A stretch of DNA of 64,000 nt from an uncultured bacterium. GTDB taxonomy: Bacteria; Cyanobacteriota; Vampirovibrionia; Gastranaerophilales; Gastranaerophilaceae. The position numbers and the translations under genes are program-made. The DNA lies in contig URPS01000001.1 of assembly GCA_900549855.1 (NCBI GenBank), positions 62,001 through 126,000 of the forward strand, in the 5' to 3' direction. Of the stretch, positions 1 to 9,089 are shown one piece after another; the first letter of the stretch is position 1, and every line of letters begins with the position of its first letter. Under the pieces are notes generated by a model. The model was not told the origin of the DNA, made no database searches, and worked only from the letters and a program-made list of their open reading frames with translations.

Positions 1-2386
1 TTCTGTTAACACCGGTAAATCCGCTAATCTTTTCCATCATTTCGTTAAGAGTTTTTTCATAAAGAATAGCTTGGGACTTAGCTAAATAGCAATAATCATT
101 CATAACCATTTTATCCGGTAAGTCTGAAATTACGTGTTTATCTGTTTTTAAACGTCTTAATACAAACGGTGAAACAGATAATTTAAGTTTAGAAGCTCTT
201 GATTTTTCTTTAAATCTTTCGATTGGCACCGCATAGCTCTTTTGGAATTCTTTCAATGAGCCCAAGTAACCTTTGTTGATGAAGTCAAAAATACTCCACA
301 ATTCAGTTAATCTGTTTTCAACCGGAGTACCCGTCATCGCTATTTTAATATCAGATTTTAATGATTTTATAGCTAAAGTTTGGGCAGTATCAGGGTTTTT
401 GATATTTTGAGCTTCATCTACTACAATCATGCCCCAAGTATTTTTCTTCATTTCCTCAACGTCAATTCTCATAATTGCGTAAGTTGTAAGAATTACATCA
501 GCCTTTGTATCAAGTTGTCTGTCAATACCATGATAAGTTACAGTTTTTAAAGACGGTGCAAACAGTTGCATTTCTTTCATCCAGTTACCCATCAATGTTG
601 TAGGGCAAATTACTAGTACAGGATTTTTTATTTTCTTTTCTTCTTTGAGCTTAAGTATCAAACTAATAACCTGAATAGTTTTACCTAACCCCATATCGTC
701 TGCCATACAGCAGCCAAAACCTTTTGACACATTTGTCCAAAGCCATTTCAAACCCGTCATCTGATAAGCTCTCAAATCACCTTTTAATTCTGTTGGTTGA
801 GTAACTTCAACCGGTTTTGCAAAATCTTTGATAACATTTGCGTAAGCTTCATCATAATTGAAATCATAATTTTGTAATTGACCTGACATAGAAGCATGAA
901 TAAGTTCTAGTCTTGTCATCTTCTTATGGTTCGCATTCTTAATTTGATCAACAAGCTTCAAGCCTTCGGCTTTATCTATAAGAATATACTTGCCGTTGTA
1001 TTGAATCAAGCCGTTGCTTTCATTAACAAGTTTGTTGAATTCTTCTAAAGAAATTTTTTCGTCGCCTAAAGATACTTCATAAGAGAATTCCAAAATGTCG
1101 TCCAGAGAAATTGCACTGCTTGAAACTGTGTTGAAGATATTCATTAAATCGTTTGAGCGAGAAGCTTTAACTTTTGCATTAATAGAAGCTCTCGGAACAA
1201 TAATATTAGTAAGTTCTTCCGGTAAAATAACTTCAATTTGAGCTTTTTGTAAATAGTAGGCAGTCTGTGCAATTATTTTATAAACTTCATTCAAGTTTAG
1301 TGTTAAAGCAAGTTTGTCCTCGTCCTCAAATAATGTTTCAAGTTCCGGCATATATCTTACTGCATAATTAAGTTGTTTTTCGATAATTTTGCCAATATCT
1401 TCTGTGTCTAAATCCCAGATTTTTTCCTTGTTATATATGTCATCAAGCATAATCGTTTCGTTAGTTTTACGATTTTTGATATGAATTTTTAATTCAAACA
1501 TATCATCTGTAGTTTTTGTTACAACAAAGAATGGAATTAAATCGTATTTACCTAAATACAACTCATCAAGCCATTGTGAAATATTTTCGGCAATATCTTT
1601 ACCTTTCATACAGCAACGTTGTTCTAAATCCTTAACCATGTAATGGCCGGATTTGATATCTTTAAATCTGTATGCTTTGATTCCTAAAAATTTATATACA
1701 AGATAGTTTAAATATTCTCTTATAAATCTTTCTACAAAATCTTTTGGTTTATCACCTTTTATAAACAAGTTTTCTGGTAGATTTTTTTCCAGTTCATTAA
1801 TTATTTTTGCAGATTCTTTATTAGAAATAATCGGTTCATATACAATCCTGAAACATCCGCCTGATGGTCCTTCTTTGCGGTGAACAGTTGGTATAAAATA
1901 TAATTTTTCAATAAGTTTCATTGTAAAATGGGTAAGCTTATTAAAATACGCAAAAGTTTGAGTGAGAGAAGAAAAATCAACAACTTCCCCAAAACCGCCA
2001 AAATAATCTAAAACTAAATCAAGCGGCATAACGTAACCGATTTGTCCGTTAACTTCTTTAGACGTAAATCTGAACATTGAGCCTTTTGACTTTAAATAAA
2101 ATTGAAAGTTGTTTGTTGGAGTAACAAAGAACGATAACTTTGGATTAGCAGCTGTACCATCATTAATCAGCAAGAAATCAGTGTTTCTTACAGGTGAATT
2201 AGGAGAAAGAAAAATCCCTTCAAATTCATCTTCTACAAGCTGATAAATCAAACTCAAAGTATATCTGAAATCTTTGTTTTTGAAACCTTCCGGATTTTCG
2301 CTCAAATTAAAAAAGAATTCGTCTACATTGTTTTTCTTTAGTGATAAATCTATATTTAGTGGTTTTACGTTTTTTTCTTCAGTCAT
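1..2386 (-). CDS. SNF2-family DEAD/DEAH helicase, N-terminal part (runs off the window)
   Basis: The reading frame is open from ATG at 2386 to the left window edge, giving about 795 codons; the C-terminal helicase lobe lies outside. The Walker A motif DMGLGKT is near residue 563 and the DEAQ box (IVVDEAQNIKNP) near residue 655. These are followed by the SNF2 TGTPVENRLTELWSIFDF block and PFVLRRLKTDK. The ~500-residue region before the ATPase is not recognised here; bacterial SNF2 proteins often carry SWIM or other accessory domains there. SNF2 ATPases translocate on double-stranded DNA and remodel protein-DNA complexes; the target of this one is unknown. The start is preceded by an AAGAGA-like ribosome site. 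It lies 73 bp downstream of gpmI, with a hairpin between them. Confidence 0.88.
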   Translation of the reverse strand, partial: MTEEKNVKPLNIDLSLKKNNVDEFFFNLSENPEGFKNKDFRYTLSLIYQLVEDEFEGIFLSPNSPVRNTDFLLINDGTAANPKLSFFVTPTNNFQFYLKSKGSMFRFTSKEVNGQIGYVMPLDLVLDYFGGFGEVVDFSSLTQTFAYFNKLTHFTMKLIEKLYFIPTVHRKEGPSGGCFRIVYEPIISNKESAKIINELEKNLPENLFIKGDKPKDFVERFIREYLNYLVYKFLGIKAYRFKDIKSGHYMVKDLEQRCCMKGKDIAENISQWLDELYLGKYDLIPFFVVTKTTDDMFELKIHIKNRKTNETIMLDDIYNKEKIWDLDTEDIGKIIEKQLNYAVRYMPELETLFEDEDKLALTLNLNEVYKIIAQTAYYLQKAQIEVILPEELTNIIVPRASINAKVKASRSNDLMNIFNTVSSSAISLDDILEFSYEVSLGDEKISLEEFNKLVNESNGLIQYNGKYILIDKAEGLKLVDQIKNANHKKMTRLELIHASMSGQLQNYDFNYDEAYANVIKDFAKPVEVTQPTELKGDLRAYQMTGLKWLWTNVSKGFGCCMADDMGLGKTIQVISLILKLKEEKKIKNPVLVICPTTLMGNWMKEMQLFAPSLKTVTYHGIDRQLDTKADVILTTYAIMRIDVEEMKKNTWGMIVVDEAQNIKNPDTAQTLAIKSLKSDIKIAMTGTPVENRLTELWSIFDFINKGYLGSLKEFQKSYAVPIERFKEKSRASKLKLSVSPFVLRRLKTDKHVISDLPDKMVMNDYCYLAKSQAILYEKTLNEMMEKISGFTGVNR

Positions 2387-2412
2387 TGTTTTTCTCTTAT
2401 TATTTTTTATAC

Positions 2413-2440
2413 GGTGGGAACCGCTCTCGCTTTTCCCACC
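2413..2440. repeat. Hairpin between gpmI and the helicase gene
   Basis: GGTGGGAA and TTCCCACC form a perfect 8-bp stem around a 12-nt loop. No T-run follows on either strand, so it is not a standard terminator. A similar GGTGGGAA / TTCCCAACC pair lies at 20689-20751 between mlaF and mlaD. It may moderate expression of the downstream gene in an operon, but that is inference. Confidence 0.5.
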
Positions 2441-2459
2441 TTACGACTTTTTCTCTTTT

Positions 2460-3998
2460 TTACTTAATCAAACTATCGCAATCCATTTCAACCGGCTTAT
2501 TGATACCCATTAATTGCAAGATTGTTGGAGCAACATTACATAACGCTCCATCATCTTTTAATTGTAAACCTTCCGGTCCATTAATTACAACAAAAGGAAC
2601 TTCGTTTGTTGTGTGTGCAGTTTGCGGTTTGCCTGTTTTTTCGTCAACCATGACTTCTGCATTACCGTGGTCGGCTGTAAGAAGCATTGTTACACCGTTT
2701 TCTTTACATTTAGCGGCAATTTTACCAACGCATTCATCAACAACTTTGCAAGCTTTTGTAGCTGCTTCCACAACACCTGTATGACCTACCATATCAGGGT
2801 TAGCAAAGTTTACAAGTACAAAACCGTATTCTGGATTTGCAACAGCTTCCAAAACGTTTTCACAAACTTCCGGTGCGCTCATTTCCGGTTGCATATCATA
2901 AGTTGCAACTTTAGGAGAAGCTACAAGTTTTCTTGTTTCGTGAGGTTGAGGCTCATCAATACCGCCGTTAAAGAAGAATGTTACGTGTGCGTATTTTTCT
3001 GTCTCTGCAGTTCTGAATTGATTTATTCCATTAGCTTCTAATACATCGCCTAAAATGTTTACAAGTTTTGTTTTAGGGAAAGCAACCGGGAATGTGAAGG
3101 TTGCTTCGTAACTTGTCATTGTGCAGTAATAAATATTATTTAATACTTTTTTTCTGTCAAATCCATCAAAATCTTTAAAGTTGATAGCTTTAGTTATTTC
3201 TCTTGCTCTATCAGGTCTGTAGTTGAAGAAAATTATTGCATCGTTGTCTTTTATTCTACTTGCATCAACTTCTTCTTTGTTGCCTACAGCAATTGGTAAT
3301 ACGAATTCATCTGTTACACCTTCTTCGTAAGATTTTTTAACACCTTCGATTGCAGAAGTTGCATTGTTGCCTTCGCCAAACAGTAAGCAGTTATAACCTT
3401 TTTCAACTCTATCCCATCTGTTATCTCTATCCATAATGTAATATCTGCCGATAACAGAAGCAACTTTAGGTAAGTTATATTTCTTTAATTCGTCTTCAAC
3501 AGTTTGTAAGTAAGTGCAAGCACTTGCAGGAGGAGTGTCACGACCATCTAAGAATGCGTGTACATACACTTTTGTTAAACCTTCGTCTGCGGCTAGTTTA
3601 ATTAAAGCTAAAACGTGGTCCAAAGATGAGTGCACACCGCCAGTTGAAACTAAACCGTAGATATGTAGAGCTGAGTTATTCTTTTTAGCATGTTCAATTG
3701 CTTCTAAGAATTTTTCGTTCTTGAAGAAAGAACCGTCTTTAATAGCTCTGTTGATTTTTGACAAATCTTGATAAACAACTCTACCTGCACCTAAGTTTAA
3801 GTGACCAACTTCACTGTTGCCCATTTGACCTGCAGGAAGCCCTACAAATTCACCATCTGCATGAATTTTTGTAGAAGGATAATCCTTGATTAGTTCAGGT
3901 ACATTAACGGGATGTGAAAGTTTTGTGGCATCATATTTTTCAGAACCTGTTGAAATCCCCCAACCGTCCATTATACATAACAATACTCGTTTTGACAT
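2460..3998 (-). CDS. gpmI: 2,3-bisphosphoglycerate-independent phosphoglycerate mutase
   Basis: Interconverts 3- and 2-phosphoglycerate in cytosolic glycolysis and gluconeogenesis through a phosphoserine intermediate, with two Mn ions. The 512-residue length is normal for the family. Visible motifs are the N-terminal metal aspartate in MDGWG (Asp11), the catalytic serine in GNSEVGHLNLGAG (Ser62), HAFLDGRDTPP, the Arg-rich FNYRPDRAR block, and the C-terminal metal sites NFANPDMVGHTG and LTADHGNAE. The start has an AGGAG ribosome site about 8 nt upstream. It is followed by the SNF2 helicase on the same strand. The upstream region to the divergent gene at 4269 holds a 21-A homopolymer. Confidence 0.97.
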   Translation of the reverse strand: MSKRVLLCIMDGWGISTGSEKYDATKLSHPVNVPELIKDYPSTKIHADGEFVGLPAGQMGNSEVGHLNLGAGRVVYQDLSKINRAIKDGSFFKNEKFLEAIEHAKKNNSALHIYGLVSTGGVHSSLDHVLALIKLAADEGLTKVYVHAFLDGRDTPPASACTYLQTVEDELKKYNLPKVASVIGRYYIMDRDNRWDRVEKGYNCLLFGEGNNATSAIEGVKKSYEEGVTDEFVLPIAVGNKEEVDASRIKDNDAIIFFNYRPDRAREITKAINFKDFDGFDRKKVLNNIYYCTMTSYEATFTFPVAFPKTKLVNILGDVLEANGINQFRTAETEKYAHVTFFFNGGIDEPQPHETRKLVASPKVATYDMQPEMSAPEVCENVLEAVANPEYGFVLVNFANPDMVGHTGVVEAATKACKVVDECVGKIAAKCKENGVTMLLTADHGNAEVMVDEKTGKPQTAHTTNEVPFVVINGPEGLQLKDDGALCNVAPTILQLMGINKPVEMDCDSLIK

Positions 3999-4099
3999 AT
4001 TATAATCTCCTCTTTTTTAGTCTTTTTTAACCTTATAAGTTTATGACAAAAAGGGGTAAAAGTAAATAGGGCGATTTAAAGCAGGCTAGTAAGAATGTT

Positions 4100-4120
4100 A
4101 AAAAAAAAAAAAAAAAAAAA
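4100..4120. repeat. Homopolymer of 21 A
   Basis: An uninterrupted run of 21 A lies in the divergent intergenic region between gpmI and the gene at 4269, followed by GAAAAAGGAGGCGC. It may affect DNA bending or be slippage-prone; it could also be an assembly-sensitive length. Nothing else recognisable was seen in 3999-4268. Confidence 0.7.
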
Positions 4121-4268
4121 GAAAAAGGAGGCGCTAAGCTTTTTTTCTCCCAAACTTTCCGAACCCATAAATTGTATATAAAGTTTTGTAACAAAAATAA
4201 TGACTTGTGAAATTAAGAATTTTAAAAATACTTTTTATAAATGTAAGACTTAAGAAAGAGTAAGTAAA

Positions 4269-4691
4269 ATGGGCTTGTACAAAGATTATAGTCAACAAAA
4301 ATTATTTACTGGTACCGCACTGCAAAACCGTCTAAATGGTGTGCAAGGACATACAATGCTTGGTGTTCTTTTAGCAGGAAATGCTCCTAATCTTGTAACC
4401 AGCATCGGCGAAGCACTTAATGGCAGCAACAAGTCTTCTAATGATGTTATCGGTACTGCTGCCGTACAGGACGAAACTGACAGTTTTAATGAAAAAAGTG
4501 GAGTAAAGAGTAAATTTAACAAAGCATTTGACAACTTCACAAAAAATCCATCTTATGAAACAGCAAAAGCTATAAAAACAATCTATAATGATAGTATTGC
4601 AAATTCTAAAGATTATCCCGTTCAAAAATCTCAATATGAAAAAGGAATAAAATCAAAGGTTGAGGAACAACTGAAAAAGAAGACGGCATAA
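4269..4691 (+). CDS. Hypothetical protein, 140 aa
   Basis: Not recognised. The 140-residue product begins MGLYKDYSQQKLFTG, has no signal peptide and no clear membrane helix beyond a short apolar stretch (MLGVLLAG, residues 37-44), and ends in a charged, probably helical tail rich in Lys and Glu. The N-terminal region with its LFTG resembles, loosely, the tagged small proteins elsewhere in the window. The ribosome site is weak (GAAAGAG). A TGTAACAAAA motif lies about 80 bp upstream. It stands alone on its strand and ends at a strong rho-independent terminator at 4755-4782, which supports it as a real transcription unit. Confidence 0.65.
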   Translation: MGLYKDYSQQKLFTGTALQNRLNGVQGHTMLGVLLAGNAPNLVTSIGEALNGSNKSSNDVIGTAAVQDETDSFNEKSGVKSKFNKAFDNFTKNPSYETAKAIKTIYNDSIANSKDYPVQKSQYEKGIKSKVEEQLKKKTA

Positions 4692-4754
4692 TAGCACTCA
4701 TTTTCAGTTAAAAAATATTTTTAATAACCCCATCTTACATCTTACAAAGTGTTT

Positions 4755-4782
4755 AGTCCGCATTTTTGCGGACTTTTTTTTT
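4755..4782 (+). terminator. Rho-independent terminator
   Basis: AGTCCGC and GCGGACT form a 7-bp stem with a 6-nt loop, followed by nine T. It terminates the gene at 4269-4691. Confidence 0.9.
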
Positions 4783-4793
4783 AATTAAGACTT

Positions 4794-6746
4794 TTATGCA
4801 TTTCCTGCTACAGCTTTTGCAGCTTTCATTTTCTTTTCATTAGCTTTTCTTGTGTTGTGATAAGTAAGCATTGGAATTAATATACCAAGCAATATTGGTG
4901 AAATAAATACTGTTGAAATAAAGCCAGGAAGTGAATTTAAACCTCTTGCCATCTTAAGAATTTTATTATGTTTAAGTTCTCCTGTGCCTTTCATTAATTT
5001 AGAAATAGCTTCATCTTTTGCAAAAGCATTTTTTACTTTATGCTCTTCAAACATTTTAATAATCTTAGAGTTCTTTTCTTCTCTTGATAAGCCTTTCAGA
5101 GATTCTAGCGTAAATGTTTTATCATTAAACAGCTCTTGTTTGTATTCAGATTCTGATAATATTTTCTCTAAATCGCCACCTTTTTTGTCTACAAACTTGG
5201 AGAAGTTTAACAATTTCTGTTTAGAATCAATATTACCGTAGATTGAATCTAAATCAGCAACTGACAATACTTCTAAGTCACTATAAGGATTTATAATATC
5301 TAATGCTTTTTTAAATGGATTTTTTCCATCAGATGCCCTATTGGTAAGAATAAATCCGGTCTTATCTTCATAACTTCTAACCATCATTTTGGTCAAAAGA
5401 GGAACAGTGAATACTACTGAAAGTGAAGACACTGTATCTCTAAGCAAAATTTCATTAATCTCAGTCATGTCACGTTTGCCGTTTTCATCAATCTGCGCTC
5501 TATCCCATGCTCTTTTACCTCTTGGTAAAAGCAAGCCTAATGTAGCAAGCAATGCAAACGTTGTCTTTGAAAAATTATATCCGGTATATTCAAGAAGTTC
5601 GTGCATTTTTTCCGGAGTATATTTTGTGATAAACTTACCAAACTTTGCAAAAAATCCATCAGAATTTATACCTTTACCTTTGAAAGTTGGTGCGTTTTCG
5701 GTTTTTTCGGTATTATTGTCTTTTAAATTATCAGTTTTTTGCTGATTAGCTTGAGCCATAACCTTAGCCCCAGGCGCAACATCGCTAGGTGCATAAAGTT
5801 TTGGTAAAACTGATAAGCCACCAAGCGTTATTGCAATATTTGCAATATTTGTTAGCAAACGCTTCGATGCGAAATTGTTTTTGATATTTTCAATCGCATT
5901 ATTGTCTATCAAAGCAGCTTGTGAATTTTTAGAGATGGCATCATCACCAAAGTCTTTTAAAGCCTGTAATACTTCTACCGTATTATAGCCGACTCTTTTA
6001 CTCCCGTTTCCAAGAAAAACTTTGTTTGTAGAATACAAATTATCTGAATTTTCAACAATTCTTTCGTTAATAATATTAGCAATACTATTTCCTGCAGCTT
6101 TTCTTAATTTTTTATCAGGTGCACTATCATAAACAGAAAATTCCTTTACAATAAAATCAATTGTTTCATCAGCATTTTTATCATTCGGAACAGAATCCTT
6201 GTATATTTTTCTTAAGTTATATTTAAAAAATTCATCCTTAAACTTTTTAGAATCATTTTTTATAGAATTGTCGAAATTTGGGTTTGAAATCATCTCTTTG
6301 AAATTTTCGCCAAATCTTTTTAACAACCTTGTATTTGTATTAGTTGACTTGCAAAATTTTCCGGTTAACGCAAGTACAGCCGGAGCAACTAACATCATGT
6401 AAGGTCCTGTAATACCTTCTCTTCCAAGAACTTCCAAACCTTCTTGGATATTATATTCACCTGTGATTTCTTTATCACGATGAAAACCAGTCCATACTCT
6501 CGGAGCAGTCATTCCAAGTCCGTCTTGTATTAAAAAAGAAACCAAGTATCCTTTGTTTTCAATCCATTGCATGATTGCACTTGACATTCCAAGCATAGCC
6601 ATACCCATAGAACCGAATGACGGATTGCTGTTAGCCTTATTACTAAAGCTGTTTCTGACATAACCCATATTATCAATAACTTTTTTATTATTGTTATTTT
6701 TTGTGTCATATTTTGACAAACACGAGTTAACAGAAGATACTTTCAA
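4794..6746 (-). CDS. Large tagged membrane protein, unknown function (TTG start)
   Basis: About 650 residues. I place the start at TTG 6746, because AGGAG sits exactly 8 nt upstream and the product then begins MKVSSVNS, matching the N-terminal signature of other proteins here; an ATG at 6809 in the same frame would add 21 residues. The signature continues to NPSFGSMG near residue 40. Next comes a conserved-looking block (GMTAPRVWTGFHRDKEITGEYN) and several hydrophobic segments: MLVAPAVLALTG, LLTNIANIAITLGGLSVLP, TTFALLATLGLLLP, SSLSVVFTVPLLTKMMV and a final FISTVFISPILLGILIPML. It ends in a Lys/Ala-rich tail. I do not recognise the family. There is no Sec signal peptide. It is monocistronic and converges on the gene at 4269. 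Confidence 0.75.
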   Translation of the reverse strand: MKVSSVNSCLSKYDTKNNNNKKVIDNMGYVRNSFSNKANSNPSFGSMGMAMLGMSSAIMQWIENKGYLVSFLIQDGLGMTAPRVWTGFHRDKEITGEYNIQEGLEVLGREGITGPYMMLVAPAVLALTGKFCKSTNTNTRLLKRFGENFKEMISNPNFDNSIKNDSKKFKDEFFKYNLRKIYKDSVPNDKNADETIDFIVKEFSVYDSAPDKKLRKAAGNSIANIINERIVENSDNLYSTNKVFLGNGSKRVGYNTVEVLQALKDFGDDAISKNSQAALIDNNAIENIKNNFASKRLLTNIANIAITLGGLSVLPKLYAPSDVAPGAKVMAQANQQKTDNLKDNNTEKTENAPTFKGKGINSDGFFAKFGKFITKYTPEKMHELLEYTGYNFSKTTFALLATLGLLLPRGKRAWDRAQIDENGKRDMTEINEILLRDTVSSLSVVFTVPLLTKMMVRSYEDKTGFILTNRASDGKNPFKKALDIINPYSDLEVLSVADLDSIYGNIDSKQKLLNFSKFVDKKGGDLEKILSESEYKQELFNDKTFTLESLKGLSREEKNSKIIKMFEEHKVKNAFAKDEAISKLMKGTGELKHNKILKMARGLNSLPGFISTVFISPILLGILIPMLTYHNTRKANEKKMKAAKAVAGNA

Positions 6747-7119
6747 TACTAATTCTCCTACATTCCGACTATATAATAGTGTAACCTTTACACCATTATA
6801 CGTGTGCATTTGTTTTTGAACAAGAAGGAGTATATACGATTGTAAGAAAAATTTACAAAATACAGCATTATTGAGTAGTCAATCTACCATCTTAACACTT
6901 ATCCTAAAAAATATAAAAGGCGAAGAAAATGAATTTGATATTTATAAATTTTACATTAGGTTGTACCGAATTTTACTAAATTGCGAAAAAGCCGCAGCTT
7001 GCCTTGTATAATTATTCGTGTTTTAATAAGTTGTAGCTTTTAGGCGAGGTTTTTAATAGTTTTTTGTTTCCGATGCTAGGCTATCTGTATTATTAATGGT
7101 CAATTGAGAGGTTGAATTA
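6747..7119. other. Intergenic region
   Basis: No convincing gene. It holds the AGGAG site of the leftward gene (6755-6759) and possible promoters for the rightward pilin-like gene: TATAAT at 7007-7012, and TTGTTT-N18-TATTAT at 7064-7093, the latter better placed. The rest is AT-rich without clear structure. Confidence 0.4.
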
Positions 7120-7860
7120 ATGAAGGAAAAAGGTTTTACTCTGGCAGAGTCTTTGATGACACTTACTATAATTGGTATAATTTCGATTATTGCTTTACCA
7201 GGATTAATGGCGGATAAAGAAGTTACAACATTGCAAGCGCAATTAAAAAGGACATACACTGATCTTAATGATTTTGCATCATATTTTCAAGCAGATCATG
7301 GAACTCCTATTTCTTTATGGGTAAGTCAAAATGGTGTAGGAGCATTGCAAAGTGAATTAAAAAATTATTTTGCTGAAACTCATAAAATAAGTGATTGGAA
7401 ATATGGTTCTTATGATAGCGAAAGGTATACTACTTATGCTCACTATTCAAACCAGTCTGTCGGTTCTCCTTGTGATGCTTCTAGTATAACTTCTGATTTA
7501 TCAGGAAGAACCATTTCATTCGATGATGCCCCTATCGAAGGTTATAACGGACCAAGAATTTGTGTAGACATTAACGGTTCTAAAAAACCTAATAAGTATG
7601 GTGTAGATATCTTTTCGTTTTTATTTACGGTAGAAGGTGGTGTTATTCCGGATGGTATGGAACATCAGAAAAATTATTATGACGGACAAGGCATAGCTTG
7701 GAATGCTGGAGCTTTGAAAGGTGAAAGTAATTGCTATGATCATGAATATGGTATAAATTGTGCTTACTATGCTTTGAATGATATTAATCCTAAAGATAAA
7801 ACTAAAAAATATTGGTCGGATTATGTAAAAAGACAGCAGTATTTAAAGTCTAATAAATAA
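7120..7860 (+). CDS. Type IV pilin-like / pseudopilin protein
   Basis: The N-terminus MKEKGFTLAESLMTLTIIGIISIIALPG is a classic prepilin leader: a short charged leader, a G/F cleavage site after Gly5, Glu at mature position 5, and a hydrophobic helix. The remaining ~215 residues are a soluble domain of 246 total, with Cys pairs (CDASS, RICVD, NCYD, NCAYY) that could form disulfides outside the membrane. Such proteins are cleaved by PilD-type peptidase and assembled into type IV pili or type II-like pseudopili; no assembly genes are in this window. The start has GAGAGG upstream. A very strong terminator follows, so it is a single-gene unit. Confidence 0.8.
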   Translation: MKEKGFTLAESLMTLTIIGIISIIALPGLMADKEVTTLQAQLKRTYTDLNDFASYFQADHGTPISLWVSQNGVGALQSELKNYFAETHKISDWKYGSYDSERYTTYAHYSNQSVGSPCDASSITSDLSGRTISFDDAPIEGYNGPRICVDINGSKKPNKYGVDIFSFLFTVEGGVIPDGMEHQKNYYDGQGIAWNAGALKGESNCYDHEYGINCAYYALNDINPKDKTKKYWSDYVKRQQYLKSNK

Positions 7861-7871
7861 ATTCTATTTAG

Positions 7872-7906
7872 TTGCGTTTGGTATAAAACCAAACGCAATT
7901 TTTTTA
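7872..7906 (+). terminator. Rho-independent terminator
   Basis: TTGCGTTTGGT and ACCAAACGCAA form an 11-bp perfect stem followed by eight T, ending the pilin-like gene. Confidence 0.93.
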
Positions 7907-7978
7907 TCTTTGTTTAATTTGTCATACTAAAGTTATAGGATTTATTAGATGAATAATCATCCATTCTCATGATTTATT

Positions 7979-8007
7979 TTGACTTTAATATTGTTAATCT
8001 ATATATA
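7979..8007 (+). promoter_or_regulatory. Predicted promoter for the 8040-9016 gene pair
   Basis: TTGACT, 17-nt spacer, TATATA. Transcription would begin near 8014, about 26 nt before the start codon, leaving room for the AAAGGA ribosome site. Confidence 0.45.
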
Positions 8008-8039
8008 TTAAAGAGTCTGAGAATAAAGAAAGGAATCGT

Positions 8040-8660
8040 ATGAAAATTAACAATGTAGGTTTAAACCTTGGTCAAAAGAACGTTAATCCATTCAGAACAT
8101 CTCGCAATTCAACTACAAATCCTTTTCAAAACGTAAGCTTTGAAGGTCGCACTTTAGATTTAGAATTTGCTGATGTTTTTGAAGCAAAAAAGGTTAGCAA
8201 GATGAAAATGATTTCATCATCAGTGGCTGGTAGCATGAACAAAATCCGTTCAAGTATTGCGGAACCAATCGTAAACTTTGTTAACAGAGTTAGAGAAGGC
8301 ATTTCAAATGCTTGGAATTATGCTAAGAACACAAACATCTCTGATGTAGCCGGTATCAAAAATATTTCAGAAGCTTTAAGCAACAAAATTAATTTGAAGA
8401 ATATTAACATGCCAAATATGAACATCGGCAAAAATATTTCTGAATCAATGTCAAATATTGGTAAGAGTATTTCTGACAAGATGTCATTCTTGAATACTGA
8501 TGTAACAGAAATCGGAAAAGGTCTTTCTGACAAATGGTGTTCATTGATTAGTCGTGTTAATATTCATCACAATAAAATCACTAAGGATACTTCAGTTGCT
8601 GAACTAAGATCTATGTGGCAAAATGAACTAAACAATATGTCTGAAAGTGAGGCTGCATAA
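8040..8660 (+). CDS. Tagged small protein with repeated amphipathic NISESMSNIGKSIS segments
   Basis: 206 residues, not recognised. It begins MKINNVGLNLGQKN and reaches NVSFEG at residues 32-37, the bipartite N-terminal signature shared by several proteins in this window. Residues ~55-165 are low-complexity and helical, with recurring segments built on N-I-x-x-x-[ILM]-[SN] (NISDVAGIKNISEALSNKINLKNINMPNMNIGKNISESMSNIGKSISDK, written here only as a pattern of about 11 residues). No Sec signal. An AAAGGA ribosome site precedes the start. Its TAA overlaps the ATG of the next gene by one base, indicating translational coupling. Confidence 0.75.
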   Translation: MKINNVGLNLGQKNVNPFRTSRNSTTNPFQNVSFEGRTLDLEFADVFEAKKVSKMKMISSSVAGSMNKIRSSIAEPIVNFVNRVREGISNAWNYAKNTNISDVAGIKNISEALSNKINLKNINMPNMNIGKNISESMSNIGKSISDKMSFLNTDVTEIGKGLSDKWCSLISRVNIHHNKITKDTSVAELRSMWQNELNNMSESEAA

Positions 8661-9016
8661 TGAATAAAAATATCGCAGAAATTATTAATGCTTTAGCAGC
8701 TCACGAAGATAATTCTTCTATCCAAGTTTTGGAAGAATTGGGAACAAATTCTCCTGATAATGAAATTAGAGAATATACTTCACGTGCACTAGTAAAGAAA
8801 AATATGCATGACTCTTTAAAGGTAGTTATTGTAAATCAAGGTAAAGGTATAAATGATCTTTCTCCTGCCGTTGCAATGAGTACTATCAACGAAATCCTTT
8901 CTTTAAAGGATAAGTCAGAAGTTATTAAAATTCTTGATGACACCATCAATATGCATTCTGATGAATCTGTTAAGGAAAATGCACGTTCAGTAAAATCTTT
9001 ATTAGCTTTGAGCTAG
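8660..9016 (+). CDS. Small HEAT-like helical protein, 118 aa
   Basis: Predicted all-helical, with three degenerate helical pairs of HEAT/Armadillo type (IQVLEELGTNSPDNEIREYTSRAL, then DLSPAVAMSTINEILS, then DSVKENARSVKSLL-like), probably a protein-binding scaffold. The ATG overlaps the stop of the gene at 8040 (TAATG), so the two are co-translated and may form a complex or chaperone-substrate pair; this is inference. It has no signal peptide or enzyme motif. It ends at a bidirectional terminator shared with the autotransporter gene. Confidence 0.7.
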   Translation: MNKNIAEIINALAAHEDNSSIQVLEELGTNSPDNEIREYTSRALVKKNMHDSLKVVIVNQGKGINDLSPAVAMSTINEILSLKDKSEVIKILDDTINMHSDESVKENARSVKSLLALS

Positions 9017-9035
9017 TTTTAAATGACTCAAATAT

Positions 9036-9069
9036 AAAAAGAGCAAGATATAAAATTCTTGCTCTTTTT
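9036..9069. terminator. Bidirectional rho-independent terminator
   Basis: AAAAAGAGCAAGA and TCTTGCTCTTTTT pair over 13 bp, with A and T tracts on both sides. It serves the 8040-9016 pair and the leftward autotransporter gene. Confidence 0.9.
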
Positions 9070-9089
9070 GTTTTGAATATTTTATCTGG

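Noticed and set aside
2341..2784. Plus-strand ORFs in 2274-3041 opposite gpmI and the helicase start
   Set aside because: Antisense shadows of clear conserved genes; no ribosome sites or family features.
6747..6809. 21-residue N-terminal extension of the large membrane protein (ATG 6809)
   Set aside because: The AGGAG site lies inside this extension, 8 nt before TTG 6746, and the TTG start restores the shared N-terminal signature.
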